64,000 bases of DNA from Turritopsis dohrnii (lineage: Eukaryota > Cnidaria > Hydrozoa > Anthoathecata > Oceaniidae), in NCBI GenBank assembly GCA_027922465.2, contig BQMF02000793.1, forward strand, positions 45,135 through 109,134, read 5' to 3'. This document shows positions 34,925-46,576 of the stretch, in pieces. Position numbers and translations under genes: made by a program. The notes under the pieces are model-generated. The model did not search any database. It was given only the letters and a program-made list of their open reading frames with translations, and had not been told where the DNA came from. The number at the start of each line of letters is the position of its first letter. Position 1 is the stretch's first letter.

Positions 34925-36433
34925 CCCAGCAGGCACCAAACGTTATACTAACGTTAGTGTTACGTTATTTTTTACGTTGTGGTAACGTTAGTGGTTGGTT
35001 AGAATGGAAAACTTTTTTTAATTAGTATAACGTTAAATACTTACGTTAGTATAACGTTAAATACTTACGTTAGCATAACGTTAGGAATTTACATCAGGAC
35101 AACGTTAAATTTCGTTAACAACATCAAAATGTTATAACATTGTAATGACTTCTGAAGTCATTATAAACAAATCCCGGTGTCCATCCCAACAATGTAAGAC
35201 AAATGACGAACAGCGAATAGTCATAGAAGTTGATATTTACCTTTAATTGACAAGAAAAGTATATTTTTATGTCAATATTTACGCATGCCTAATAGAAAAA
35301 AAAGAAACAAACATAAGTGAAGGTGTTAAACGAATGCTTGTGGTTACGGCAAATTGCAATAAATGAAAATCAATGGAAATTCATGCTAGAACAGATATCT
35401 ATTTTCCAGCTGACTTATGTCCATAGAACAGACATTTTGTGCTGTCATATGTTAACAAAGCAAAACACTCTGGGGATACAACAAAATTAATCAGAAACCT
35501 TGAGTAAAATATTTCTATTCAAAATAATCAAGTAGCAGGCCCTAATACTCTAGCTATCATCTATAAGTCATGTAGTACAGATCTTGCCAGCAAAACCAAA
35601 ATTAAATAATCAAACTGATTTCTCGTTTTACGGCTAGACTAGCGCGAAGTATATAATAGATATATAATAGACATATTACCATGTGTAAAATAGAGATGAA
35701 ATAATAGGTTAGCACGGTAAAAGCGAGTTTTTTCAAGAGATACACTTCTTAATTGAAAAGGCGAAAATGGGTATCAAGTGCGAATCAAAATTCATATCAT
35801 CCTCAAGGACTTACTTATGATAGCCCTTACTAACGTAAGTATTTAACGTTATACTAATTAAAAAAAACTTCCATTCTAACCAACCACCAACGTTACCACA
35901 ACGTAAAAAATAACGTAACACTAACGTTAGTATAACGTAAATTAACGAAATTTAACGTTATACTAACGTAAGTATCTGAGGTTATACTAACGTAAGTATT
36001 TAACGTTATACTAACGTAAGTATTTAACGTTATACTAATTAAAAAAAGACTTCCATTCTAACCAACCACTAACGTTACCACAACGTAAAAAGTAACGTAA
36101 CACTAACGTTAGTATAACGTAAATTAATGAAATTTAACGTTATACTAACGTAAGTATCTAACGTTATACTAACGTAAGTATTTAACGTTACACTAATTAA
36201 AAAAAGACTTCCATACTAACCAACCACTAACGTTACCACAACGTAAAAAAATAACGTAACACTAACGTTAGTATAACGTAAATTAACGAAATTTAACGTT
36301 GTCCTGATGTAACTTTCTAACGTTGTACTAACGTAAGTAGTTAACGTTGGAGTAACGTTGATTTTACGTTGGTAACGTTAAACCTAGAACCAACGTTAGA
36401 CTAACGTTAAATAAACGTTGGGTGCCTGCTGGG
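34925..36433. mobile_element. Non-autonomous DNA element with CCCAGCAGGC ends
   Basis: The left end cccagcaggcaccaaacgtt and the right end (inverse: cccagcaggcacccaacgtt) match over about 20 bases. AG flanks both sides (34923-34924 and 36434-36435), a 2-bp duplication. The left arm (to about 35120) has one block of taacgtta-type palindromes. The right arm (35830-36430) has the inverse block in about three direct copies of 158-182 bases, marked by ccattctaaccaaccac at 35871 and 36053 and a variant at 36211. The centre (35130-35820) is unique and non-coding. The ends and the style resemble the element at 22704-29762. Confidence 0.85.
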
Positions 36434-37330
36434 AGGATGATACTATGATGAGTTGCATAGCCTCAATATTTAATTTCTTTGTTTAAACGATGCCTTGGTC
36501 TTGTTTTATCCATACACTGATTTTGTTTATTTAGTTTTTTTTGGACTAAGTAAAGTGTTGCCCATGACATTGTTTATAATGCATACAGAATTAGAAAGGC
36601 TGATTGGAACCATGAATATTAACGATTTGGGGAATGTGGGGAACGTCTTTTTCGTCTGTGGTTTGACCACATGGGTATACCTAAGTAGCAGCATCATGCA
36701 TGATAGAAAGCAGTGTTATTATTTTATATTGATACTAGTTACATCATTTACTAATTTACCTACTACAACCATTATTTGTAACAATAAAAGATGCAAAAAA
36801 TCCCGCTCACCAGCTCGCCAAAGGAAGTGATAAAAGATCAAGACTAAAGCACATTGTTAGACTTAAATCTCTGTGATTCAAAGAAAAGTTTGCGACACGA
36901 TCGTTACACAGCTGTAGTACCATTATTAAATATTTCGGACCAAATGTACAAGAGTATCCTTTGACCAATGAAATTGTAGAATTTTTAAAAGCGAGCCATG
37001 AACTTCTCCGACCTCTAAAATAACACCCTTCATTCAAAAAGTTGACATGGTGGCATCAACTGAACTCGATAGCTAAAGTACGTTTCAAATGAACTTGCAC
37101 AGTTTTTATGAATGCTTGGCAAATTTGAAGGTTATGAGATATTTCAAAAAATCTTTTTGCGCTGTGTCAAGCTTAAATAGCACTTTTCATGATATAAAAA
37201 ATTTGGAAGAATAATGAAAATGGAAGAAGAAAAACGAAGATGAAAAAAACAAGCTTTTTATAGAAATGAGCAAAACAACTCAATTTTTTTGTGAGAGAAA
37301 CTTCAATCTTTGATCTTTCAAAAGGCGAAA
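36434..37330. other. No gene recognised
   Basis: The + strand frame at 36495-36830 is hydrophobic with a basic end (RCKKSRSPARQRK) but has no domain, splice context or homology that I recognise. It is left uncalled. Confidence 0.4.
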
Positions 37331-38593
37331 TAATTTTTCAAATAAGTAAAATAGATCGGAGGATATAATTCTTTAAAGTCACTTAGGTCGCATATTTCAA
37401 CATATTCACTCTGTCATGATTCCATTAATTTTCCGGGTGTAAGCAATGATCTTTCCACTAAACGCTCTATTCAACAGAATAATTACACAATTTAACTTCC
37501 AGTGCATAAGTCATAAATTTTTATATTAATCCCAAAGGGATACTTTTACAGTACACCGTATCGAGACAATGAATGCAATAACATACAGTGTGTCTCTGAG
37601 AAATTTAGCCCGAAAGTTGAACATCTAATAACTTTTCATACAGTGATTTGTTTTTAGCCGTTTTTATACCATTAGAAAGAGCATTTTGTTGGCTTTCTGG
37701 AGATATAGTAATTAGACATTGAAAATTTACATTATTCAAGTTATAACACTTTTTTGGCATCTAACGCATCACTACTTTCTTAATGATCGATTAACACCTT
37801 CTTTAATGAGTCTATGTGTCTTTGTTTTTGAACATGCATCTATTCAAATAATAATGAATCTTTGATTTTTAACTGGGAATAAATCTTATGTGTTAAATAA
37901 ATATAAAATTTCTTTGTTAAAATGACTTTTAGTTTTATTGTTTACATTTGTAGCATTTTGTAGTTTTTATTGTATCGAGCATTATAGTTTAAATGATCCG
38001 TTACCTCTGCAAAATCCCTTTTAACTTCTTAACCATCCATGAATACAAAGTTTTTTTGGATTATAAGATAGTTTACAGAATTATCTTAGTGTTTGAATTA
38101 CAAAAAGTTATTACTTGTTGAAGTTTCGGGCTAAATTTCTCAGAGACACACTGTACAAAGTTAAATGCTCATATAGTCATTATATCTAACGTATTCCTAA
38201 TTATTGCCCCCGCAGCGAGCATAAGCGAAAAATTATATACAATTATTAGCTGACTTTGCTTTTTTTCCCGTTCCAAAGCATGGTACTGTAAGTGGGAGAC
38301 AGAATGTTTTTTCGTATCTCTTTCCTAATTTATTATTATATTATTATATAAATTTCTGTGTATGCAAGAAAGTCATATTTACAAATTGTCGTTCTTCGTG
38401 TTTTTCTTCTTTAACTGTCCTCTAAACCTGGTGTGATCATGATCAACAAAATTTTTCTATATTTTTTCTTGTTTTTTATGTAAACTTTGGCTATTTTTTG
38501 TTTTGAATCAAAGTTTGAAACAATTGTACATAATTTTTCAAAAAAGTGAAACAGATTGCAAGATATAATTCTTTAAAGTCACTTAGGTCGCAT
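37331..38593. repeat. 63-bp direct repeats exactly 1,200 bases apart
   Basis: 37331-37393 and 38531-38593 share taatttttca, then gatataattctttaaagtc and acttaggtcgcat, with few differences. They bracket the left arm of the inverted repeat and the first CAGTGTGT MITE. Confidence 0.75.
37586..38153. mobile_element. TA-flanked MITE, CAGTGTGTCTCTGAGAAATT ends
   Basis: The inverted ends cagtgtgtctctgagaaatt match perfectly for about 30 bases. TA lies on both sides (37584-37585 and 38154-38155). 568 bp, no ORF. The ends are of the Tc1/mariner kind. Confidence 0.85.
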
Positions 38594-38700
38594 GTTTCTC
38601 GTGTTTACAAACTTGTAAGGATTTGATGAAAACCGGGGGTCATAGATTTTGCAACTGCTAGGGTAATTACCATTTAATAAAATTTGGAATATGTTAGATA

Positions 38701-39323
38701 CAGTGTGTTTCGTAATGATGGAAATGGAAATTTTAAAGCTGTTTTTTAAAATGAATATACTGAATTTCAAAACAATTTTTACACCGTTGGAAAGCCGTTT
38801 TGAAGTTCTTTCGGATAGTATGTTTTCGTGAAAAATGAAAAAGTAGTTTTTGAAAAAATAAGGAAAATGTCTTGGAAAAATGTAATTAAATTTTTAATGG
38901 TCGATTAAGATGTGAATGAAAAGAATAGATTTTTTGAAACAATGACAGCAATTTGGAAAACAATAAACAAGTTTAAGCTGTGTGTTCACGAAAAACGTTA
39001 AACTTTTGTGTTTTAAAACATCAATTTGGCGGTCTCAGCGCAAACATAAAATTAATAAAAAATTTGAATGGATTCAGTGTTTGAAACAATCAGCACGATG
39101 TAATTAAACTACGTGTTAATCGACCATTAAAAATTTAATTACATTTTTCGATAGCATTTTCCTTATTTTTTCAAAACCCACTTTTTCATTTTTCACACAA
39201 ATATACTAGCCGAAAGAGCTTGAAAATGGCTTTCCATTGATGTAAAAATTATTTTGAAATTCGGTATATTCATTTAAAAAAACAACTTTAAAATTTCCAT
39301 TTCCAACACTACGAAACACACTG
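38701..39323. mobile_element. TA-flanked MITE, CAGTGTGTTTCGTA ends
   Basis: The left end cagtgtgtttcgtaatgatg is inverse to the right end (cagtgtgtttcgtagtgttg) and followed by ggaaatggaaattttaaag in both. TA at 38699-38700 and 39324-39325. 623 bp. It shares the outer CAGTGTGT with the MITE at 37586 but not the interior. Confidence 0.83.
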
Positions 39324-39470
39324 TATAATGAGTACGTGAGCATTTAAGTTCTCTTGTTATTGCATTTATTGTCTCGATACGGTGTACTGTAAAAGTATCC
39401 CTTTTGGATTAATATAAGATTTTAAGACTTATGCACGGGAAGTTTACTTGTGTAATTGTTCTGCTGAATA

Positions 39471-40171
39471 CAGTGTGTCCCAAAGAATTTCGGTCTGATA
39501 TTTTAACAGCTCATAACTCTTCACACATATATGAGATTTCAGCAATTTTTACACCATTTGATAGGATTTTATTCATACATTTTAGAAATATACATTTTGT
39601 TCTCCAAAGCCTTTTAGTTTGGAAACAATTGAGGATTTTACCATGAAAAAAACCAATTATTTTCTTAATGGTTAATTAACACATCTTTCAATAACAGCTA
39701 TCAATGGTCATTATCAAAAACAATACCAAAGTCAAGTGACTGTAAAACACAAGAGTCATTAAAAGCAAAACTTTAAGCTGTCTCAACATAACCCCCGCTT
39801 CTCTGGACACTGTGATTTGCTCTTGCTGTCATAAAGAATGGCGAATAAAATTTTGATTTTGTCTAAGATTATTTGCTGTGTCAGCAATTTTATTTCTCGA
39901 CTCTGTCAGTCTCTGGATCTCATTGTAGAAAAGTTTTTGTAGCCACTAAAGATTGCTCATATGATGTCAAAAAATTTTGTAGAAGCCCCCGTCTCACAAT
40001 TTTTAACTTTGTGATGAGATTATAATTTTAGTGTGTTCAATAACACCACGACATGAGTAGTAGGTGGGAGTCATTTCAACCCCGTTTTTTATCTCTTATT
40101 TTATCATGAATTTGCTGTATTTCTTAGCAGTGTGAACATAAGGGGATTTCCCTATATAAAGTTTAAGCATC
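39471..40171. other. Left end of a third CAGTGTGT element, otherwise nothing recognised
   Basis: A TA followed by cagtgtgtcccaaagaattt at 39469 looks like a mariner-type end, but no matching right end was found up to 40.2 kb. The element is truncated or its partner is diverged. Confidence 0.4.
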
Positions 40172-40203
40172 ATATTAGTACTAATAGCTATTAGTACTAA
40201 TAT
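40172..40203. repeat. Perfect 32-bp palindrome
   Basis: The half-site atattagtactaatag is followed immediately by its exact inverse. It lies about 35 bases beyond the stop of the polymerase remnant and could fold into a cruciform or act as a transcription end signal. Confidence 0.85.
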
Positions 40204-41739
40204 TATCATCTAAGACTATTATTTCTGGTTTTGTTTTTTATATTGCCTTTGTCTTGCCTTCGTATAGCGGTTTGGTGTAGATTCCATCATCAGCTGCGAT
40301 TCTTTTGTCATAATAAGCGCCGAGACCTAGTTTGTTTTGTGTGTATGTGACGATCTTATTATTACTTACCCTAAAACCGGTGTTTTGAGCCATATCTTTA
40401 CTCCCATCCAAAGCTTCTTTGTATCGTTGCCAAGTCATTTCATTTTGCCTTTTTGAAGTCCCTTTACAGCTAAATTTTGTTTTGCCTAAATATTGATTTT
40501 CCGCAAAATAACATTTACTTGTAAGAGCAATCATTCGCGTACCCTTGAACTCATCCTTGAATAACCCTGGTGTTCTATCATGGTATTTACTCGTACTCAA
40601 AAATTCAGCCTTACCTTGATTGGAATAATAATCTTGAAGTTCAGGTTTAACGATATCATCTAAATTGTTAGATGAAACAGCCATGTACATGGAATCCGTG
40701 TCCATTTGAATCAGTTCAAAATCTCTCCTGTCGATATACTTATCAAGAAAATCGTAGTAAAATTCAAGCATCCTCAATTTTGCAAGCTGGTACACGGCGA
40801 TACCGCACTGATAAGGTCGATTTATATTGACTTGACGTTTTCTTTCTTTGATCTCAAATGTCTCATTGATGACTTCAAGATCATCAAAGAAAGGGCTTCT
40901 GAACGCCCTATCGACATTTTCCTCGGATTTTGTGTATGTAGTGTTCGTGTGTTTTTCGAGGTTTTCGATCATCTTACCGTAAAACGAGTTACCCTTCAGT
41001 TTGTGAGTGTCACCGAGTTGTTTTAACGCTGGGTTTGAGTCGTCATCTCTTCTTACATCGCTTACCTCCTTAGGGAACCATTTGAAAGGTCTGCTTGCTC
41101 GATATTTGAGAATTTTGTATACAGCAGTCACTTCCAAACCATGATCTATATGCTATTTTAACAATGGTGTATATAACAAAATCTTCTTTGCTTTGCAAAC
41201 CCCCAATAACTTTTTAGTTCCTTTGACACTCTTTCTATTTGTAGCTTTTTGGTAGTCTTTCATATGTTGGGGTACGAAATTCTCAGGAATTTTATCAACT
41301 ACAAACAACGGGGAGAATTCTTCAAATTTAGCTTTTAGCTCTTCTGGCACGCAAATATCTACCTGACAAAAACCAAAAATAAAACCGTTACATATATACT
41401 CGGGAAACGCTTCCAAATACGTTGGATCTGTAGGATTTTTGACTTCAATGTAACACTCTTTATCACAGGGCATATCTTGTCCTGAACAAAACGAATATAA
41501 GCTGTTTGCATCAAAACCAACAACAGACTCACATTTCTTATTGTCTTTATATTTATGAGGCCTTATCTTTGACACACCTCTTTCAGCATATCTAGAAAAC
41601 ACAATACTCGGACCACCTACCATACCGGTCTTCAATAACTCATAAGCTTTGTTTTTTGGACACACCTCACAATCTTTTCGTATTTTTGAACAGTCTTTGC
41701 AAGTTTGTTTGTAACATTCCTCCGAACATTTACACCTAC

Positions 41740-42230
41740 AAGGTTTATTTATTTATTTTTCTGAATCTTTATACAGGATAAAAACTAAAGTATTTACAAA
41801 TATATACAATATATACAGCAATACTTCTTTCCAAGTTTGTCCTGTTTTTAAGAAAAAGAAAAAAGAACAAGGCAAAAAGGCTAAAAAGACTAAAATTTAA
41901 TTAAAATACATAATCAATTGTAGGTTATAATACAGCTTGTCCCATAGATCGACGAATGGAAAAATGAAGGTAGGTAGGATAGATAGATAGTATGACACAC
42001 GCTGTTATAAATACTTTAAAATCAAAAATGATGTTCAGAGAGGGAAGACTGAAATTCAGCCAGGCTGTTTCTCAGCCTAATCTCTCGTGGGAGGCTATTG
42101 AACAATTTAGCACCGTTGAAATAAAAACTTTGTCTAGCAACTTCCAGTTTAACTGCTTTTAGTTTAATCATATGATTGTTATTTCGAGTACACCGGCCAT
42201 GTTTAGATGTTTGTCCTGGAGCATATAAAT
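41740..42230 (-). mobile_element. LINE 3' fragment inserted in the polymerase
   Basis: The polymerase frame at 42390 runs EEPNLYAPG and then passes without a stop into LINE C-terminal sequence (VARQSFYFNGAKLFNSLP, stop at 42022). A 3' UTR and an AAAT-repeat tail follow (about 41742-41760). The polymerase resumes at about 41738 with a cysteine-rich stretch (CKCSEECYKQTCKDC). The exact left junction is uncertain, about 42210-42230. Confidence 0.72.
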
Positions 42231-43729
42231 TAGGCTCTTCTCTGCCTTTCATTTTCAAGGCTTTGTTTAATACATACGTCATGGAGATTCCAGGAATAGA
42301 CACAGCGTCCTTCAACATATCGATCCCATCTCCATAATAATTTTCTCGCGTCTTCTCCAAAGCTTCCACAAAAGGAACAACGTCAGCCAAGTTTTATTCT
42401 CTCAACCAATCCATCATGGTTACACAATTTCGTTTCTCAAATTCAGCCTTAAAGTTTTAATATTCTTGAGGAGATATTGTGATCTTTTTCTGCAGACTTG
42501 AATAGAAGTCGCTATATGCCACAGGTCCTTTGTGTGAAAGTTTCTCAAAGCTGTCCATCCATTCATAAGGAAAGACCAGTTTTTGCTCTTTACAACCATT
42601 AGCTTTACACCAAGCGTCAAATGAAAGTCCTGGAGCAAGATAAGATTTGACATCTAAAAATTTGAAATGACTGGTTGTCAAAAACATGTAGCTGTTTTCT
42701 TTCTTAGCCACAGAGATTCAACCGGCCTGTTCTGTCATATGATTAACGAAGTGCTCTTTTAATATATTCAGATCGTATTTGCCGCTATTGAAACCTAGCA
42801 CAGGAACCTGATTACACCAAGCTTCGTGTTGCGCAACTACAGAGCCTGCAAGCGAATCTTTGTCGGGCAAAGAATACTCTTCACTTACACGTTTCGAGAT
42901 GGCTTGCCAACGATACTCCAAATCATAAATAAATTCCTTGATGAGGTTGTCAGGGTTCTTGTTTTAAATGAAAGTAGATCGAAGATCTGTGTCTATCTCA
43001 CTCAAATTATCTGCCACCGCTACACTTATGGGAACATGTCGCGTGTTAAAAACAAGATCATCGGTAACCTGTTGGTAAAGTCTGACAAGCAGCGCTTCAA
43101 AGTCGAATACGATGAAATATGGATATGGAACAAACTTCTTTTCAAGCTTAACGGTAGTCAACTCCGGTATTTCACACTCCCAGACTAAAATAACCCGAAA
43201 ACCAAGACTCCTAACCCTTTTTTCCAGCTCAAGAGTCTCCTGATACCTTTTGCAATCTCCACCCGAACAAGGACATCCACGCCATTTACAACCATGAAAT
43301 TGGTACACTGTTTTACTTTCAGGTTCATATCCATCCACAAGAACCTCTCGCTCGTTAAGCTTAATACATCTCTCTCCACCATGACCACAAAGAGCGTGAT
43401 GAATATGTTTACCTGTTTACAAGCATAACTAAATTGGGTGTTACCTCCATAGAATACCTTCTCAGAACTGTTCATAATATGCTTAAGCTTTTCTCCTTTG
43501 CATATCAACTTGGTTTTTCCTCCTGAACAAAGGTTTTCTGTTACATGTCTATTATAATTGTTGTGTCTGTTAAACTTCTGTTCGCATCCAGCGCATTCCC
43601 AGTGTTGTATCAAACCTTCAAGATCTTTTATGTAAAAACAATGACCCTCGTAGAGACCAATGTCAACACAAGGTAAACTTTTTCTGAACTGGTTTTTACC
43701 AAACACCAATTTCCAAACCTGTTGGTTGT

Positions 43730-45001
43730 TCAGCTCATACAGACGGATGTTGATACGAAACCTTTTGGCAATATCTTCAAAATCAACGAGTTTTTAGCTC
43801 GTACATCCTTAACTTTTAGGTTCTGATCCTGATAAAAATCTCTTGCCAAATCCAAAGCTTTGCGTGTCTTCTTTTCAGCAGGTCTTGGTTTGTTGTTAGC
43901 ATACGCAAAGTAGATGGCAAGACATCTCCATACACAAAGACTATCGTCTTCATTGTCTATGGCGTGAATGCATTTCTTTTTACGAAGCCAATCAGGCAGA
44001 GGTCCGCAACCCATCAAAGGTTCGTTTGACTGGATCACTTTGACTCTCACCTTCCTCACCTCACCAGGCACACGTCCCTGATATACACCGGGACTGTCGA
44101 AAACCTCGGCTGCCGGTAGATATGCCTTAGACCAAACACTATCATCATCCAAATCTAACCGTCTTACCTCACAGCGTTTGATATACCCATGGATTGCAGA
44201 TAAACTTGTATAAGTACCTTCTCCAGGAAGGGTTTTCTCATACTTGACAATTTCCCCATTTCCCCGATAGATTTTGGTTGTGAAGCTGTAGACGATTCTT
44301 GATCGCATCTCAACATCTTGTTTGATTCGCTCAAAAATCAACTTTGACAAATTTTGGTTCAAACCTGTGATAACCTCATATACATTGACTCTAGAGCTCT
44401 CTTCAACTAGGGTAATTTTTGGGCTCTTTTCTGCGTGATTTTCGTTTAATTCTGCTTTGACCTCATCGGTGATATTTACTTCTGTTCTTTTTCTCGGTTT
44501 TGGTTTTTTGTTATCAGTCAAAGCAGAAAGATTCTTATCAATTAGGTCGGCGAGAGCTTTCTTTACATTTTTGGTTTTAGCAATCAGGCTCGAGGTTGTT
44601 TGTTTGATTTGGTTAAAAGTCCCTTTGATCTTTGTGGGTATATTTTGAACCAGATCTTTACCACTCTCTATAAATTTTGACACGATCTCTTTGCCCTGAT
44701 CCAACACCTTTACAGAAGACACAGGGTTAAATCTGCGACCAGACCTTGGTGGTGGAACAGGTTTAGGATCCACTTTTTGAGGTGGTGTAACTAGCTTTTT
44801 CGATGGTTTTGACGTGTCGTCAATAAAATTGACTAAATCTTGGTTCCCTCGAGAAAACTTTTTCGTTGACTCTCTTAAGGAAGATCTTTGAGGCCTCGGA
44901 ACAGTCTTTAGAGTACTCCTCACAGACTGTTTAGCTACAAATTCGGGCAACTTTTCGTATAGTTTACCGTTGAGGTCCCAAATAATTTTTCTGGTAGTCA
45001 T
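43730..45001 (-). pseudogene. N-terminal extension of the Polinton polymerase
   Basis: The 423-codon open part is basic and P/K-rich at first (PPPRSGRRF, KPKPRKR), with a helical segment, and ends in a folded-looking block with CGPLPDWLRKKKCIHAIDN and DDSLCVWRCLAIYFAY. A C-x-W-x-C-L-A motif of this kind precedes the exonuclease region in other Polinton polymerases as I remember them. The frame is lost at about 43740, just before the recognisable continuation. Confidence 0.7.
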
Positions 45002-45119
45002 GTTTGTTATACATATTACGATTAGATCTCTTTAAGGCAGTTTTTCTCCAACCAAAAAGACTCGTAACTGTTGCGTTCTTTTGTTACTCATCGATTAAGT
45101 AACAAAAAGCGAGGTCAAT

Positions 45120-45419
45120 TTACTTTTTGGAAGGTCTCTCTCTCTTGTCGTTATAACGTTTTTGATAGCTGAGATATTTTTCTCTGTTATTTTTTATCCA
45201 GTTTGAATAATATCTATTAACTGCTTGTTGCGTATCAACATCAAGACTATAAGATGGGTCCTTATCATTCTTTTCAAGTACCTCGAGCAATTTAGTTTTG
45301 TTCATTTGGGAAGCATATTTTATTTTTCGTGATGCAGCTAATTTTCGTAACGTTTTAACAGTCATCGATTTGTAATTTGATCCGGAAGGATCGTAATGTA
45401 ATTCTGTTTTGTCAGTCAT
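45120..45419 (-). CDS. Small SAP-like protein of the Polinton
   Basis: 99 codons from an ATG at 45417-45419. Residues about 19-52 (MTVKTLRKLAASRKI, NKTKLLEVLEKND) fit a SAP motif: two helices with a leucine pattern, usually DNA-binding. The C-terminus is basic (YQKRYNDKRERPSKK). It lies just upstream of and in line with the polymerase gene and divergent from the integrase. The frame is undamaged, unlike the polymerase. Its role is unknown; DNA binding is inferred. Confidence 0.6.
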   Translation of the reverse strand: MTDKTELHYDPSGSNYKSMTVKTLRKLAASRKIKYASQMNKTKLLEVLEKNDKDPSYSLDVDTQQAVNRYYSNWIKNNREKYLSYQKRYNDKRERPSKK

Positions 45420-45527
45420 GTTTATTCGTTATATGTAATCAATAAAAACTTTTAAGTCAGTTTTGATGTTCTTGCATTAGCGATCTCATTATAAAATGAG
45501 ATAAATAAAGGTGTGCATAAATAAAAA
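45420..45527. promoter_or_regulatory. Divergent promoter region between SAP-like and integrase genes
   Basis: Only 108 bases separate the two start codons. A ttataaaat box at 45489-45497 sits about 31 bases before the integrase ATG, within a near-palindrome ctcattataaaatgag (45485-45500). This would put the start of transcription close to the ATG. Confidence 0.4.
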
Positions 45528-46510
45528 ATGTCAAACTCTAAACTTCAAGAGATTTACTATCAACCTCAAAATTTATGGAAAGGACAAAAGGCTGTTCAGA
45601 ATTTAAGAGGATTTGGCTTCAAGCCAAAGGAAATTAAGAAGTGGCTCTCGAAACAAGCGCTTTGGCAAGTACATTTACCTGCTCCAAAACAAGTTGAAAG
45701 ACCTCATTACGAAGTTACTACTCCTAATGAATTACATCAATTCGATTTATTGTACATGCCTGGTGACATACTGTATGGTAATAAATATAAGTACATTTTG
45801 TCTGGAATCGATGTTGCTTCCAGATACAAAGTAGCCCGACCTTTGAAGACTAAGAAAGCGAAAGAGGTTGCTGCTATGATTGAAGACATCCACAAGGTTG
45901 GACCATTAACTTTTCCGAAGACTTTCCAATGTGACAACGGTTCAAAATTCAAAGCGGATGTATCAAAATTGTTGGAGAAGCATAAGGTTGTAGTTAAAAG
46001 AGCAACTACTAAATATAAGCATACACACACAGCTTTTGTTGAGGCGTTGAACAATATACTCGCTGAAAATTTAATCAAAATACAAGATGCTCAAGAACTG
46101 ACTGATTCGGAAAAGGTATCATCTACATGGGTCAAATATTTTTATAAACTGGTTGATAGATTAAACGATACAAAGACGCAGATGATTGGTATGAAACCGA
46201 AAGATGCCATCAAATTAAAAGAGGTACCACTTGCTAAACGAGAGAGGTATCCACCTGAAGTAGAGCTACCTCAAGATGGGCTTTATAGATATCTATTGCA
46301 ACCGGGTGAAGAGCATGATGATGGGTGGAGACGAGCAACAGATAGGATATGGTCAAGAAACACATATAGATTGAGTGAGGTAATAGAGCAACCTTGTAAC
46401 CGAGTTTGTATTACCTTCAAGATGCACCTGAACGAGATTTTGTAAAAGAAGAGTTAATGTTAATACCTGAAGATACAGAGCTACCTCCTGATTATGTGCA
46501 AGGTTGGTGA
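45528..46510 (+). pseudogene. Polinton integrase (DDE), frameshifted near its C-terminus
   Basis: A retroviral-type integrase. The N-terminal helices contain GFKPKEIKKWLSKQALW. The catalytic core has Asp73 (ELHQFDLLYM), Asp136 (FQCDNGSKF) and Glu172 (HTAFVEALNN), and the last two are 35 residues apart as in the classical D,D(35)E. The chromodomain-like C-terminus begins near WRRATDRIWSRNTYRL. The first frame ends at 46445, but a one-base slip near 46405 reaches the natural-looking end (DFVKEELMLIPEDTELPPDY) at the TGA 46508-46510. The core is intact. It would join the element to the chromosome with a short target duplication; the element ends were not found. Confidence 0.85.
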
Positions 46511-46576
46511 AATGGTGCGTACAAAGTATCTTTACTAGATACAAGTAAATATGATTGTGATTTTCTCTTGTGAGGT

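Larger units (their letters stand above)
37469..39470. mobile_element. Composite inverted repeat carrying two nested MITEs
   Basis: A left arm (37469-37585, continued at about 38156-38190 after a MITE) is the inverse of the right arm (about 39325-39470). Both contain cagtacaccgtatcgagaca and its inverse. Leaving out the MITE at 37586-38153 makes the left arm continuous and collinear with the right arm, so that MITE came later. Confidence 0.7.
40238..45001 (-). pseudogene. Polinton/Maverick protein-primed DNA polymerase B, decayed
   Basis: The minus strand carries a family-B polymerase in order. A long N-terminal extension (ATG at 45001 to about 43735) is followed, after a frameshift, by a zinc-finger-like block (CAGCEQKF...H) at 43709. 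After a second frameshift near 43410 comes the 3'-5' exonuclease: IVFDFEALL (Exo I), VLGFNSGKYDLNIL (Exo II) and the KFLDVKSYLAPGLS block. Then come the palm motifs: VGFDANSLY (motif A, Asp near 41512), LKGNSFYGKM (motif B) and QMDTDSMYM (motif C). It is broken by in-frame stops at about 42961, 42718, 42460, 42390 and 41153, by at least two frameshifts, and by a LINE fragment inserted at about 41740-42230. Polintons copy their DNA with this enzyme using a terminal protein. Confidence 0.88.

Noticed and set aside
36495..36830. 111-codon + strand frame with hydrophobic segments and basic tail
   Set aside because: No promoter, splice or homology support. AT-rich shadow cannot be excluded.
40706..41026. 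106-codon + strand frame
   Set aside because: Antisense shadow of the polymerase palm motifs.
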